Assembly (NCBI GenBank): GCA_004297725.1
Contig: SCUS01000133.1
Location: 186,001-250,000 of the forward strand
DNA length: 64,000 nt
Direction: 5' to 3'
Source of the DNA: Myxococcaceae bacterium
Lineage (GTDB): Bacteria > Myxococcota_A > Polyangia > Polyangiales > Ga0077539
The notes below the pieces were generated by a model. That model made no database searches and was not told the DNA's origin. It saw nothing but the letters and a program-made list of their open reading frames with translations. The translations under genes were made by a program, and so were the position numbers. This document shows, one piece after another, positions 32,497 through 40,473 of the stretch (positions are counted from its first letter, which is position 1; the number at the start of each line of letters is the position of its first letter).

Positions 32497-33275
32497 GGGC
32501 CCGCGCCGCGGTGGGGCTGCTGTTGGTGCTCGCGGGCTGCCACGCCCGAGCCACGACGACGGTCGAAGCCACGGCGCAGGCGGGCTCCGGGCGCTCGCGA
32601 TCCTCGGGAGGAAGGTCGCGATCGGAGGGGCGAGAGGGCTCGACGCGAGAGGGCTCGACGTCGCGGAGCAGCGCCCCGCCCTCGCCGAGCGCGGCGCAGC
32701 GACGCTACGAGGAGGGCCTCGCCGCCGCGGGCCGCCATGACTGGACCGAGGCTGCGGCGGCCTTCAGCGACGCGTACGACCTCGAGCCCTCGACCGAGCT
32801 CGCGTTCAACACGGCCCGGATGTTCGAGCACCTCGCGGACTTCGATCGGGCGACGCAGTGGTACCAGCGGGTGCTCGCGAGCAACCCCACCTCGGCGGTG
32901 CGCGCGCAGGTGACGGCGCGGCTGGCCAACGTGCAGCGCGACGCCCAGCGACGGCGCGACGGCATCGCGCAGGCCGCGCCGGACGACGACGCGCTCTCGG
33001 CGGAGGCGGCGGTGTGGTTCAACCGGGGGCTTCAGTTCTTCCGGCGGCGGCGGTGGCGCGAGGCGCTGCAGGCCTTCGAGACCGCCAACCAGTTCGTGCA
33101 GAACGCGGGCGGCAACGTGGCCGAGCTGATGTTCAACCTCGGCGTGACGCACGAGCACTTGGGGCACCGGGGCGAGGCCGAGGCGGCGTTTCGCTCGTAC
33201 CTGAGCGCGCGACCCGACTCGCCCGACCGGGCGGAGATCGAGCAGCGCATCCAGCGACTGCGTCAGCCGCGGTAG
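32493..33275 (+). CDS. TPR-repeat lipoprotein
   Basis: A 260-residue lipoprotein (lipobox VLAGC) with a Ser/Arg/Gly-rich linker (30-65) and about four tetratricopeptide repeats (YEEGLAAAGRHDWTEAAAAFS, TARMFEHLADFDRATQWYQRVL, WFNRGLQFFRRRRWREALQAFE, LGVTHEHLGHRGEAEAAFRSYL). TPRs bind partner proteins; location is periplasmic or outer membrane. Coupled by GTGA overlap to the preceding gene and ends four bases from the convergent peroxidase. Confidence 0.85.
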   Translation: MRARAAVGLLLVLAGCHARATTTVEATAQAGSGRSRSSGGRSRSEGREGSTREGSTSRSSAPPSPSAAQRRYEEGLAAAGRHDWTEAAAAFSDAYDLEPSTELAFNTARMFEHLADFDRATQWYQRVLASNPTSAVRAQVTARLANVQRDAQRRRDGIAQAAPDDDALSAEAAVWFNRGLQFFRRRRWREALQAFETANQFVQNAGGNVAELMFNLGVTHEHLGHRGEAEAAFRSYLSARPDSPDRAEIEQRIQRLRQPR

Positions 33276-33279
33276 GCGA

Positions 33280-34344
33280 TCAGGTCGAGGGAGGGAGGGC
33301 GGCGTAGGCCGGGATGGTCCCGGTCATGGCGCGCAGGAAGGCCACGATGCGCTGCACCTGGGCGGCGTCGAGGTCGCGGCCGAGCTGCACCGCGGCCATG
33401 GTGCGCACGGCGTCCTCGAGCGTCGTGGCGTGCCCGTCGTGGAACCACGGCCCGGTCTCGGCGACGTTTCGCAGCGTCGGCACCTTGAAGAAGTGCCGGT
33501 CGGCCTCGCGGTGGGTGACGTTGAAGCGCCCCGCGTCCTCGGGGGTGAGCGGCGTCCCACGCAGGGCGAAGTAGTCCCGCACCGCGCCCATTCGCTGGAA
33601 GGAGGTTCCGCCGACGGCGATGCCGTTGTGGCAGGTCGTGCAGCCCACGCTCTCGAAGAGCACGGCGCCCTCGCGCTGCTCGTCGTTGAGCGCGCGGTCG
33701 TCTCCTCGCAGGAAGCGATCGAGGGGCGCAGGGGTGACGAGCGCCTCCTCGTACACGGCGATGGCGTCGCGGACGTTGGCCTCGGTGAGCCCGTCGCTGG
33801 GGTAGCTCTCCCGGAAGGCGGCCACGTAGTCGGGCGAGCGGCTGAGGGTGGCCACCACGTTGGGCCACGTGTTGCCCATCTCCACGGGGTTGGCCACGGG
33901 CCCAGCGGCCTGAGCCCGGAGGTCGGCCGCGCGCCCATCCCAGAACTGCACGAAGTGGTAGCGGGCGTTGAGCACCGTCGGCGAGTTGATGCCGCCGACC
34001 TGACCGCGCACGCCGAGCGAGGTGCGCCGCCGGTCGGTGCCGCCCTGGTTGATGGCGTGGCAGCTCGCGCAGGAGAGCGTGTTGTCGACGGACAGCGCCG
34101 TGTCGTGGAACAGCCGACGACCCAGCACCATCTTGCGCTGGTCGAACTCGACCGGGTCGGGGAGCGCCTGGAGCGAGGCCCGCAGGCGCCGGAGCTCCGG
34201 CGGGGTCGCGGGGTGCGTCGAGGGCTCGGTGTACTCGCGGGCGGGGGGCCGCTCGCGGGGGTTGTGACAGGCCTCCAGGGAAGCCGCGCCGAGGGTGACG
34301 GCGCCCAGGGCGCCGAGAAGCTTGAGCGATGATCGGAGGGACAT
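33280..34344 (-). CDS. Diheme cytochrome c peroxidase (MauG/CcpA family)
   Basis: A 354-residue exported protein with two haem c sites, CASCH (N-terminal domain) and CTTCH (C-terminal domain). Conserved context SVDNTLSCASCHAINQGGTD, NSPTVLNARYH, FFKVPTLRNVAETGPWFHDG is typical of bacterial diheme peroxidases that reduce peroxide in the periplasm. The signal ends near SLEAC, possibly a lipobox. It lies 19 bases downstream of the IPT/TIG repeat gene, so the two are probably co-transcribed. Confidence 0.9.
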   Translation of the reverse strand: MSLRSSLKLLGALGAVTLGAASLEACHNPRERPPAREYTEPSTHPATPPELRRLRASLQALPDPVEFDQRKMVLGRRLFHDTALSVDNTLSCASCHAINQGGTDRRRTSLGVRGQVGGINSPTVLNARYHFVQFWDGRAADLRAQAAGPVANPVEMGNTWPNVVATLSRSPDYVAAFRESYPSDGLTEANVRDAIAVYEEALVTPAPLDRFLRGDDRALNDEQREGAVLFESVGCTTCHNGIAVGGTSFQRMGAVRDYFALRGTPLTPEDAGRFNVTHREADRHFFKVPTLRNVAETGPWFHDGHATTLEDAVRTMAAVQLGRDLDAAQVQRIVAFLRAMTGTIPAYAALPPST

Positions 34345-34363
34345 GACTGGTGGATGCTCCTGC

Positions 34364-36481
34364 TCAGGGCGCGGGTGCGCGCGGGGCCGGCGCCGGGAGA
34401 ACCCGGAACGGCGCGCGGGCGCGAGCCTCGCCTGCGTTGGCGACGCGGACGGTCAGCGGGCCGGTCTGGGCCCCGTCGGGGACCTGACACTCGACCGTCG
34501 TCGGGGTCACCGCGGAGGCCGGGCAGGTGAGCGCTCCGATGGTCACCCCGACCGTCGCGACGTCGCTGCCGAAGTTGCGGCCGCGGATGGTGATGCGGGC
34601 CCCGGGCGCCGCCGCCGGGGGGACGACCGAGCTCACCACCGGGGCGACGGTGATCACGAAGGGCTGCGTCGAGCTCACGGGCTGGCGGCCGTCGGCCTCG
34701 ACGGTGATGGTTCCGCCGCGAGCGCCACGCGGCACCGTGAAGACGATCTCGGTGGTGGAGTTGCGCGTGGGGCGGACGACCTGCGTGCCGAGGCGCACGG
34801 AGAGCCGCGCCGGGTCGGGCTCGAAGCCGGTGCCCCGGAGCGTCACCGTGGACCCGATGAGCCCGGCGGGCGGGTCGACGGACTGCAGCAGCACCGGCTG
34901 AAGGACGAAGAACTCCATGGGGGCCGTGCCGGTGCCCTGGAGCCTGCCGATCACCTGGAAGCGCCCGGTCTGGGCGTCGCGGGGGATGGTCAGCGCGATG
35001 GCGTCGCGGGAGTACGACTCGATGGGAATCTCGGCGCCGTTGAGGCGCACCGAGGCCAGCGAGCGGTCGGCGGGGAAGTTGGTGCCGCGCAGGGTGACGC
35101 GGGTGCCGGGGATGCCGCGCTCGGGCTCGAGGGCCGTGATGCGCGGGCGCAGGGTGACCATGAAGGGCTCGCGCGTGTGGGCGCTGCCGCTGCCAGCGAC
35201 GGCGACGGTCCACTGGCCCGAGCGGGCGCCCGCGGGCACCTCCACCGCGAGCTCGGTCGGCGTCGCGGACAGCACGCGCGCCGCGAGGGCGCCGAGCTGC
35301 ACCGTGTTCTCCGTGAGCACCGTCGAGAAGCCGGTGCCCGTCAGGGTCACGCGCTCGCCGATGTCTCCTGCGCGGGGGTCGACGCGCGCCACCGTCACCG
35401 GCGCCATCACCCGGAACTCCGTGGGCGACAGCACCGGCCCGACCCCGCCCGCGGTCACCGCGACGCGCCCGCTCGCGGCCCCCTCGGGCACCGTCACCAC
35501 CACCGCGGCCGGCGCCGCGCTCACCACCGTCGCGTTGACCGCCCCGAAGGCCACCGTCACCCGCGACGCCTCGGAGCCGAAGTGCGCGCCCCGCAGCGTC
35601 ACCCGAGCGCCGGGAGCACCCGAGGTGGGCTCCATCACACGCACCTCCGGCGCGGGGCCCACGAAGAGCCGCTGGGCCATCTCGTAGCGCCCCGTGTTGG
35701 GCACCTCGACGGCGAGGGTGCCGGTCGTGGCGTCGACGGGGATCTCCAGCTCGAGCTCGGTGGGCGTCGCGCGCACCACCCGCACCGGCCGCCCCCCGAG
35801 GGTGACCCGGTCGAGCGCCGGGGTGGGAGAGAAGCCCGCCCCGCGCAGCAGCACGTGCCCTCCCGGCGCGATCGCCGCGGGGACCATCTCCCGCACCGCG
35901 AGCCGCGCGCTCAGCGTGAGGTCGCCCGCGCTCCGGGCCTCGCCCCCCGCGGTGCGCACGAAGACCGGACCGCTGGCGGCGCCGTCAGGGATGATCACCC
36001 GAAGCGCCCCGGAGTCGCCCGCGCGCACGACCATCGGCACGTTGCCCACGCGCACGCTGTTGTCCGAAGGGCGCGCGGCGAAGTTCTCGCCCCGGATGGT
36101 GATCTCCATCCCCGGCGCGGCGGACGCCGGGTCGACGCCGCGCACCACCGGCGCAGGCAGCCGCTCGGTGACCCGGAAGGTCTCCGGCGACTCGGTCTCG
36201 TCGGTGCCGGTAGCGAGCACGAAGCGCCCGCTGCGCGCGTCGTCGGGCACCGTCACCGTGATGCGCTCGGGCAGCACCTCCGACGGCGTCACCGGCCGCT
36301 CGTTGAAGAGCACCCGCACCGCCCGGGAGAAGCCCCTGCCCTCGATGCGCACCCGCGTCCCCGGCGGACCCGCGGTCGGCACGATGCGCTCGATCATCGG
36401 CCGCGTCTGCGCGAACGCCACCGCCGCCTGCCCGCAGGCCAGCAACACACCCACGGCGCTCACGCGCGCTCGGAACCTCAT
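34364..36481 (-). CDS. Secreted protein with eight IPT/TIG repeats
   Basis: A 705-residue secreted protein (signal peptide ending AVAFAQ) made almost wholly of eight immunoglobulin-like IPT/TIG repeats of about 85 residues, each starting like P-x-I-x(2)-V-x-P-x-x-G-x-x-G-x-x-V-x-I-x-G-x-x-F (for example PTAGPPGTRVRIEGRGF, PASAAPGMEITIRGENF, PPAAAPGARITIRGRNF). The C-terminus is Ala/Pro-rich with no catalytic domain. Such proteins act as extracellular adhesins or glycan-binding scaffolds. Followed at 19 bases by the diheme peroxidase gene. Confidence 0.88.
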   Translation of the reverse strand: MRFRARVSAVGVLLACGQAAVAFAQTRPMIERIVPTAGPPGTRVRIEGRGFSRAVRVLFNERPVTPSEVLPERITVTVPDDARSGRFVLATGTDETESPETFRVTERLPAPVVRGVDPASAAPGMEITIRGENFAARPSDNSVRVGNVPMVVRAGDSGALRVIIPDGAASGPVFVRTAGGEARSAGDLTLSARLAVREMVPAAIAPGGHVLLRGAGFSPTPALDRVTLGGRPVRVVRATPTELELEIPVDATTGTLAVEVPNTGRYEMAQRLFVGPAPEVRVMEPTSGAPGARVTLRGAHFGSEASRVTVAFGAVNATVVSAAPAAVVVTVPEGAASGRVAVTAGGVGPVLSPTEFRVMAPVTVARVDPRAGDIGERVTLTGTGFSTVLTENTVQLGALAARVLSATPTELAVEVPAGARSGQWTVAVAGSGSAHTREPFMVTLRPRITALEPERGIPGTRVTLRGTNFPADRSLASVRLNGAEIPIESYSRDAIALTIPRDAQTGRFQVIGRLQGTGTAPMEFFVLQPVLLQSVDPPAGLIGSTVTLRGTGFEPDPARLSVRLGTQVVRPTRNSTTEIVFTVPRGARGGTITVEADGRQPVSSTQPFVITVAPVVSSVVPPAAAPGARITIRGRNFGSDVATVGVTIGALTCPASAVTPTTVECQVPDGAQTGPLTVRVANAGEARARAPFRVLPAPAPRAPAP

Positions 36482-36499
36482 CGCATCGCCTCCCAGCCC

Positions 36500-37195
36500 T
36501 CAGCCGACGTCCGCGGCAGGCTCGTCGTCGCGAGCCCCCTCGGCGTGGTGCACGTCCGCCAGGTCGTCAAAGATCTCGTCCATCGGAACGGTCGACCCGC
36601 TCAGCGCCAGCGCCGCCGCGACCAGGTGCTTGGTGGCCTCGTACACGCGCAGCCAGTGCTGCCTCGCCGCCTCGAGCCCGGCGCTGCGCACCTGACGCAG
36701 CCGGACGCGCTGGTCGGCGGCCAGCACCGTGTCGAGGCCGTGCCGGGCCCGGGCGATCTCGTCGCGCCAGTGCCCCTGCTCGCGCACCGATCCGCCGAGC
36801 TCGTCCAGCGATCCGAGCACGTGGTCGAGCGCCGCGAGCAGCCGCTGCGGGCCGCGCTGCGAGAGCGTCGACGCGGGCTCCACGAAGAACGCCCCGTAGG
36901 GCACGCTCCCCGGGCGGTGCGACTCCAGGTGCCGCGCGAAGCGCACGATGACCTCCCGGGCCTCCGCCAGCGGCGCCTCGCGAGCCGTCGTCGCCTCGTG
37001 GAGCTCCGGGTCGCCCGAGCGCGCCTGGTGGAGCTGCTGGGCGACGCCGTCCGTCGCCGCTCGCAGCGCCCCGACGGCGAGGTGCAGCGCGGGGTCGAAC
37101 TCTCGCAGCCGCCCCGCGAGGTGGTGCGCCACCTGCTCGATCGCGTACTCGCCGTAGATCCGGGTCTCGTCGTAGTCGATGTAGGCGTCGGCCAT
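36500..37195 (-). CDS. Hypothetical cytoplasmic helical protein
   Basis: A 231-residue mostly alpha-helical protein with no signal peptide or membrane segment and no recognised family. Features: acidic N-terminus (MADAYIDYDETRIYGEYAIEQV), His/Arg-rich helices, ending with an acidic tail (DEIFDDLADVHH). The ATG at 37195 lies eight bases from a plausible promoter (TTTACA-N17-GAATCC). 18 bases separate it from the IPT/TIG gene downstream. Confidence 0.65.
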   Translation of the reverse strand: MADAYIDYDETRIYGEYAIEQVAHHLAGRLREFDPALHLAVGALRAATDGVAQQLHQARSGDPELHEATTAREAPLAEAREVIVRFARHLESHRPGSVPYGAFFVEPASTLSQRGPQRLLAALDHVLGSLDELGGSVREQGHWRDEIARARHGLDTVLAADQRVRLRQVRSAGLEAARQHWLRVYEATKHLVAAALALSGSTVPMDEIFDDLADVHHAEGARDDEPAADVG

Positions 37196-37203
37196 GGCGC
37201 GGA

Positions 37204-37232
37204 GGATTCTGCCACCCCGTCGCGCTTGTAAA
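37204..37232 (-). promoter_or_regulatory. Sigma70-type promoter of the hypothetical gene at 36500-37195
   Basis: Read leftward: TTTACA (37227-37232), 17-base spacer, GAATCC (37204-37209), eight bases, ATG. Same near-leaderless geometry as the other promoters. Confidence 0.4.
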
Positions 37233-37400
37233 GAACCCGATGGGCGAACGCCCTCACCCCTCCGCTCGACGGCCCTGTAAGCCCTCGGCAGCAGCGCGCG
37301 TTCTCTCCTTCGATGACGACACGACCACCCGACGACCACCGCAGCTCCGCGCTTCCGTCGCGCCGGGATTGCGCCTATGTTCGGCGCGAGCTGTTGCCCT

Positions 37401-37985
37401 ATGGTCCTGACCGCGCCCGCCGCCGAGGAGAAGGCCCTCGTCGAGGCCGCCCAGGCCGGCGACGTCGAAGCGATCCGCATGCTCCTCGACCGGGTGTCCC
37501 GGCCGCTCTACGCGGCGGTGATCCTGCCTCGCATCGGCATCGCCGCGGACGCGGAGGACATCCTGCGCGAGACGCTGCTGCGCGCCATCGACCGGCTCCA
37601 CACCTTCCACTGGACCGGCGCGGGCTTCTTCCCCTGGCTGCGGCAGATCGCCATCCATCAGGTGATCGACCACGTGCGCCGGGTGCAGCGCCGCACCCGC
37701 CTCGAGGAGCGCTTCGAGCGGCAGGCCGCGGACGTGATGCCCCTGCACCACGCCGGGGCCGAGGAGGCGCTCATCGACCAGCAGGAGCGGGCCCTCTCGC
37801 TCAAGACCATGAGCGTCGCGATGGACGCCCTCAATGACCGGTACCGCACGGCGATCACCCTGCGGCTGCTGGAGGAGAGGAGCCGGGAGGAGTGCGCCGA
37901 GGCGCTCGGCGTGACGCTCGGAAACTTCGACGTGATCCTGCACCGCGCGTTGGCTGCGCTAAGAAAGGCCTATGGTGTGCGATGA
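37401..37985 (+). CDS. ECF-type RNA polymerase sigma factor
   Basis: A 194-residue extracytoplasmic-function sigma factor. Region 2 spans about residues 15-85 (LVEAAQAGDVEAIRMLLDRV, DAEDILRETLLRAIDRLHTF, FFPWLRQIAIHQVIDHVRR) and region 4 about 125-185 (LNDRYRTAITLRLLEERSREECAEALGVTLGNFDVILHRALAALRK). The ATG at 37401 was chosen; another at 37377 adds eight residues. Its TGA overlaps the ATG of the next gene, which encodes a single-pass membrane protein in the place expected for an anti-sigma factor. Confidence 0.9.
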   Translation: MVLTAPAAEEKALVEAAQAGDVEAIRMLLDRVSRPLYAAVILPRIGIAADAEDILRETLLRAIDRLHTFHWTGAGFFPWLRQIAIHQVIDHVRRVQRRTRLEERFERQAADVMPLHHAGAEEALIDQQERALSLKTMSVAMDALNDRYRTAITLRLLEERSREECAEALGVTLGNFDVILHRALAALRKAYGVR

Positions 37986-38479
37986 GCGCTCCCGACGAAC
38001 GCTGGAACCCTGACGACGGCCCCGCCCCCACGGACGAAGAGCGCGCCGAGGCGGCCCGGCTGTCCGACGCCCTGGCCCGCCCCGTCACCCCTGAAGACCC
38101 CTCGCTCCGCGAGCTGGTCGCCGTCGCGAGGCGGGTGCACGCCACGGCCCACCCCGACCGCGACGAGCATCGGGCGGTCGTCGATCGCGTCACCCGCCAT
38201 GTGCTCGCCCCCTCGCGCTCGCTGAGCTCCCCGGCGCGTGGCCTCGTGCGGCGCCTCTGGCCCTTCGCGGTCGCCGCGGCGGCCGTGCTGGTGGTGGGCG
38301 TCTCCGTGGGGCGCGCGAAGCCCGACGCGTCGCACCCCTCGCCCAGCATCTCCCGCGATGTCGACGACGTGCTCCGCGCCCCGGTGCGCCCGGGCTCCGC
38401 CTCGGCGCCAGCGACGCAGGTCTACGACGCGCGGCTCAGCGCGTGGCGAGAGATCTACCTGAGCCGGGGTTCGCGATGA
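37982..38479 (+). CDS. Putative anti-sigma factor (single-pass membrane protein)
   Basis: A 165-residue protein: about 90 cytoplasmic residues with acidic helices, one membrane helix (LWPFAVAAAAVLVVGVSVG), and a short outside tail. No zinc anti-sigma motif (HxxxCxxC) is visible, so the anti-sigma role rests on position directly after, and ATGA overlap with, the ECF sigma gene. It also overlaps the next gene by ATGA. Confidence 0.65.
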   Translation: MSAPDERWNPDDGPAPTDEERAEAARLSDALARPVTPEDPSLRELVAVARRVHATAHPDRDEHRAVVDRVTRHVLAPSRSLSSPARGLVRRLWPFAVAAAAVLVVGVSVGRAKPDASHPSPSISRDVDDVLRAPVRPGSASAPATQVYDARLSAWREIYLSRGSR

Positions 38480-39018
38480 GCCTGCGCTTCCTCAAGGCGG
38501 TCGCCCTCGGGGTGGCGCTGCTCTCGGGCTGCGCCAGCCAGCCGACGGGCCCGGGGGAGGCTCCCTCCAACGAGGCGGTGATGGCCGTGCTCGGCACCGT
38601 GCGAGCGCTCCACCACGAGGCCGACGTGTTCGAGGGCGCCGGGGACTTCGAGCGCGCATCGGACGCCGTCCGACGCATCCTGGCGATGCAGTACCCGCGC
38701 AACATGGCCGAGGCGGAAGACCTGCGCGCCGACGCGTACGGACGCCTCGCGGAGCTCGCCCTGCGCCGCGCCGCTCCCGACGAGGCGCTCTCCCTGGCCG
38801 ACACGGGGCTGCGCGACACCCATCGAGAGAGCGTGCTCCGGGCGCGGTTGATGATGGTCCGGGGGCAGAGCCTCGGGGCGCTCGCCGACCGGGCCCACGC
38901 CGCCGCGGACGAGCTCGGCGCCCGCCGGCTTCGCGAGCAGGCCGTGGAGGCGCTCGAGGCCTCCATCGCCCTCAACCAGCGGCTGCTCCAGCGACTCGCT
39001 GACGGGGGAGCACCTTGA
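38476..39018 (+). CDS. Helical TPR-like lipoprotein
   Basis: A 180-residue lipoprotein (lipobox LLSGC) with paired helices of TPR-like periodicity (VLGTVRALHHEADVFEGAGDFERA, LRADAYGRLAELALRRAAPDEALSLADTGL). Third gene of a four-gene chain joined by stop/start overlaps (ATGA here, TTGA after). Probably an envelope sensor or effector of the sigma system; function unknown. Confidence 0.75.
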   Translation: MSLRFLKAVALGVALLSGCASQPTGPGEAPSNEAVMAVLGTVRALHHEADVFEGAGDFERASDAVRRILAMQYPRNMAEAEDLRADAYGRLAELALRRAAPDEALSLADTGLRDTHRESVLRARLMMVRGQSLGALADRAHAAADELGARRLREQAVEALEASIALNQRLLQRLADGGAP

Positions 39019-39605
39019 GGCGCGCGGCAGGTACGGTCGTCGCCGCGGGTCTCCTGGGCCTCGGCTGCGCGGCCTCCCCGGCGTACCGCGCCTCGTCGAC
39101 GCCTGTCGGGTCGGCGACCGTCGCGTCGACGCCTCCCGAGCCCTCGACCCCGGAGTCCTCCGCAGGCTTCGCGCAGCCCCCCTCGATGGCACCACGCACG
39201 GCGCCGGTCCGTCGCCCCGCGACGGGCGTCGATCTCGACCGCGAGCCCGCGCAGCCCGCCCCTCCGCCCACGCAGCCGGGGAGCGTGACGGTCCAGAGCC
39301 TCAGCGAGTCGCCCACCTCGTCCGTCGTGGGAGGAGCCGCCGTCGAGGACGGAGAGCGCACCGTGCGCGAGGCGCGCATCGGGGCGCAGGTGCAGCGCAT
39401 CCGGGAGGAGCAGATCCGCCTCGCCTCCAACCCTGGCATCTGCCACGACGTGTGCTTCGCGGCGGGCTCGATCTGCCTCGCCGCGCAGGAGGTCTGCCGC
39501 CTCACCGGGGACTCCGACGCCCGCTGCGCGCGAGCCCGCGGCGCCTGCGCCGATGCCGGTCGACAGCGCGACGGTTCGTGCCCTGTCTGTCCCCCCACGC
39601 ACTGA
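39015..39605 (+). CDS. Cys-containing lipoprotein, last gene of the sigma chain
   Basis: A 196-residue lipoprotein beginning with TTG (MRRAAGTVVAAGLLGLGC), a Pro/Thr/Ser linker, a coiled stretch (VREARIGAQVQRIREEQIRLA) and a C-terminal domain with eight cysteines (CHDVCFAAGSICLAAQEVCRL). The TTG overlaps the previous stop (TTGA), an unusual start supported by the signal peptide directly after it. Family not recognised. Confidence 0.72.
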   Translation: MRRAAGTVVAAGLLGLGCAASPAYRASSTPVGSATVASTPPEPSTPESSAGFAQPPSMAPRTAPVRRPATGVDLDREPAQPAPPPTQPGSVTVQSLSESPTSSVVGGAAVEDGERTVREARIGAQVQRIREEQIRLASNPGICHDVCFAAGSICLAAQEVCRLTGDSDARCARARGACADAGRQRDGSCPVCPPTH

Positions 39606-39639
39606 GCACCCGGGAGGCCCCGTGCTAGCGTGGCCAGTC

Positions 39640-40458
39640 ATGAGTCGCGCGCCTGCCTTCGCCTCGGTCGTCGCGGTTTCGCTGCTTTCGACCTCCTTCG
39701 CGTTCGCGCAGCTTCCACCCCCCGAGGCGCTTCCGCCGGCGCCCCCTCCCGCGGCGGCGACCCCACCCCCGACGACGCCCCCATCGGTCACCGCGGCCTC
39801 CGTCCTCGCCCCGACCGCCGGCTGGAACCTCACGTCACCCGCCCCCCGGAGGGCGCTCACCCGCGAGCGCCTACGTCTGCTCAACCACTCGCTCCTCGCG
39901 CTACCCGAGCGCAGCCGCTCGGGTCGCATCACCGAAGGGGTGATCAACCTGGCCCTCGGCGGGGGATTGTTCGCGCTCGGGTTCCTGTTCTCCTCCGACA
40001 CCGACGGCGCCTCGCCGCTCAGGACGCTGCTGTGGTTCCAGGGCGGCTACAGCGCGCTCAACGGCGCCGTGGGGCTGGCGTGGACCCCCGCCCGGGAGCG
40101 CCTCCCGCCGATCTACGGCGCGATGCCGATGCGCACCGGGCCGCAGCGCCGGGCGAGGCTCCAGTACGGCGAGGAGGCGCTCGACGAGATGGCCCGGGAC
40201 AGCCGTCTACGCCGCACCCTCACCGGCGTCGGGAGCGCCGTGCTGGGCCTCGGCACCCTCGCGATCCTCTACCGCGACCAGATCTTCGACAACGCCGCGA
40301 TGCCCGAGCCCACGGAGTTCAACTACCTGATCATCGGGCTGTCGCTGGTGGGCGTGGCAGCCAACGTGATCACGGTGTTCTCGCAGACCGAGGAGGAGCG
40401 CATCCGGGCGAACTACCGCCAGGAGCTTCAACTGCTGCGCGAGAGCGGCGAGGAGTGA
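39640..40458 (+). CDS. Exported membrane protein of unknown function
   Basis: A 272-residue protein with a signal peptide (SVVAVSLLSTSFAFA), a Pro-rich linker and three or four hydrophobic segments (EGVINLALGGGLFALGFLF, LLWFQGGYSALNGAVGLAW, TGVGSAVLGLGTLAILY, YLIIGLSLVGVAANVITVF). Ends with a charged coiled tail. No family recognised. 34 bases after the sigma chain; possibly the fifth member. Confidence 0.7.
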   Translation: MSRAPAFASVVAVSLLSTSFAFAQLPPPEALPPAPPPAAATPPPTTPPSVTAASVLAPTAGWNLTSPAPRRALTRERLRLLNHSLLALPERSRSGRITEGVINLALGGGLFALGFLFSSDTDGASPLRTLLWFQGGYSALNGAVGLAWTPARERLPPIYGAMPMRTGPQRRARLQYGEEALDEMARDSRLRRTLTGVGSAVLGLGTLAILYRDQIFDNAAMPEPTEFNYLIIGLSLVGVAANVITVFSQTEEERIRANYRQELQLLRESGEE

Positions 40459-40473
40459 CGGGAGACCAGGGGC

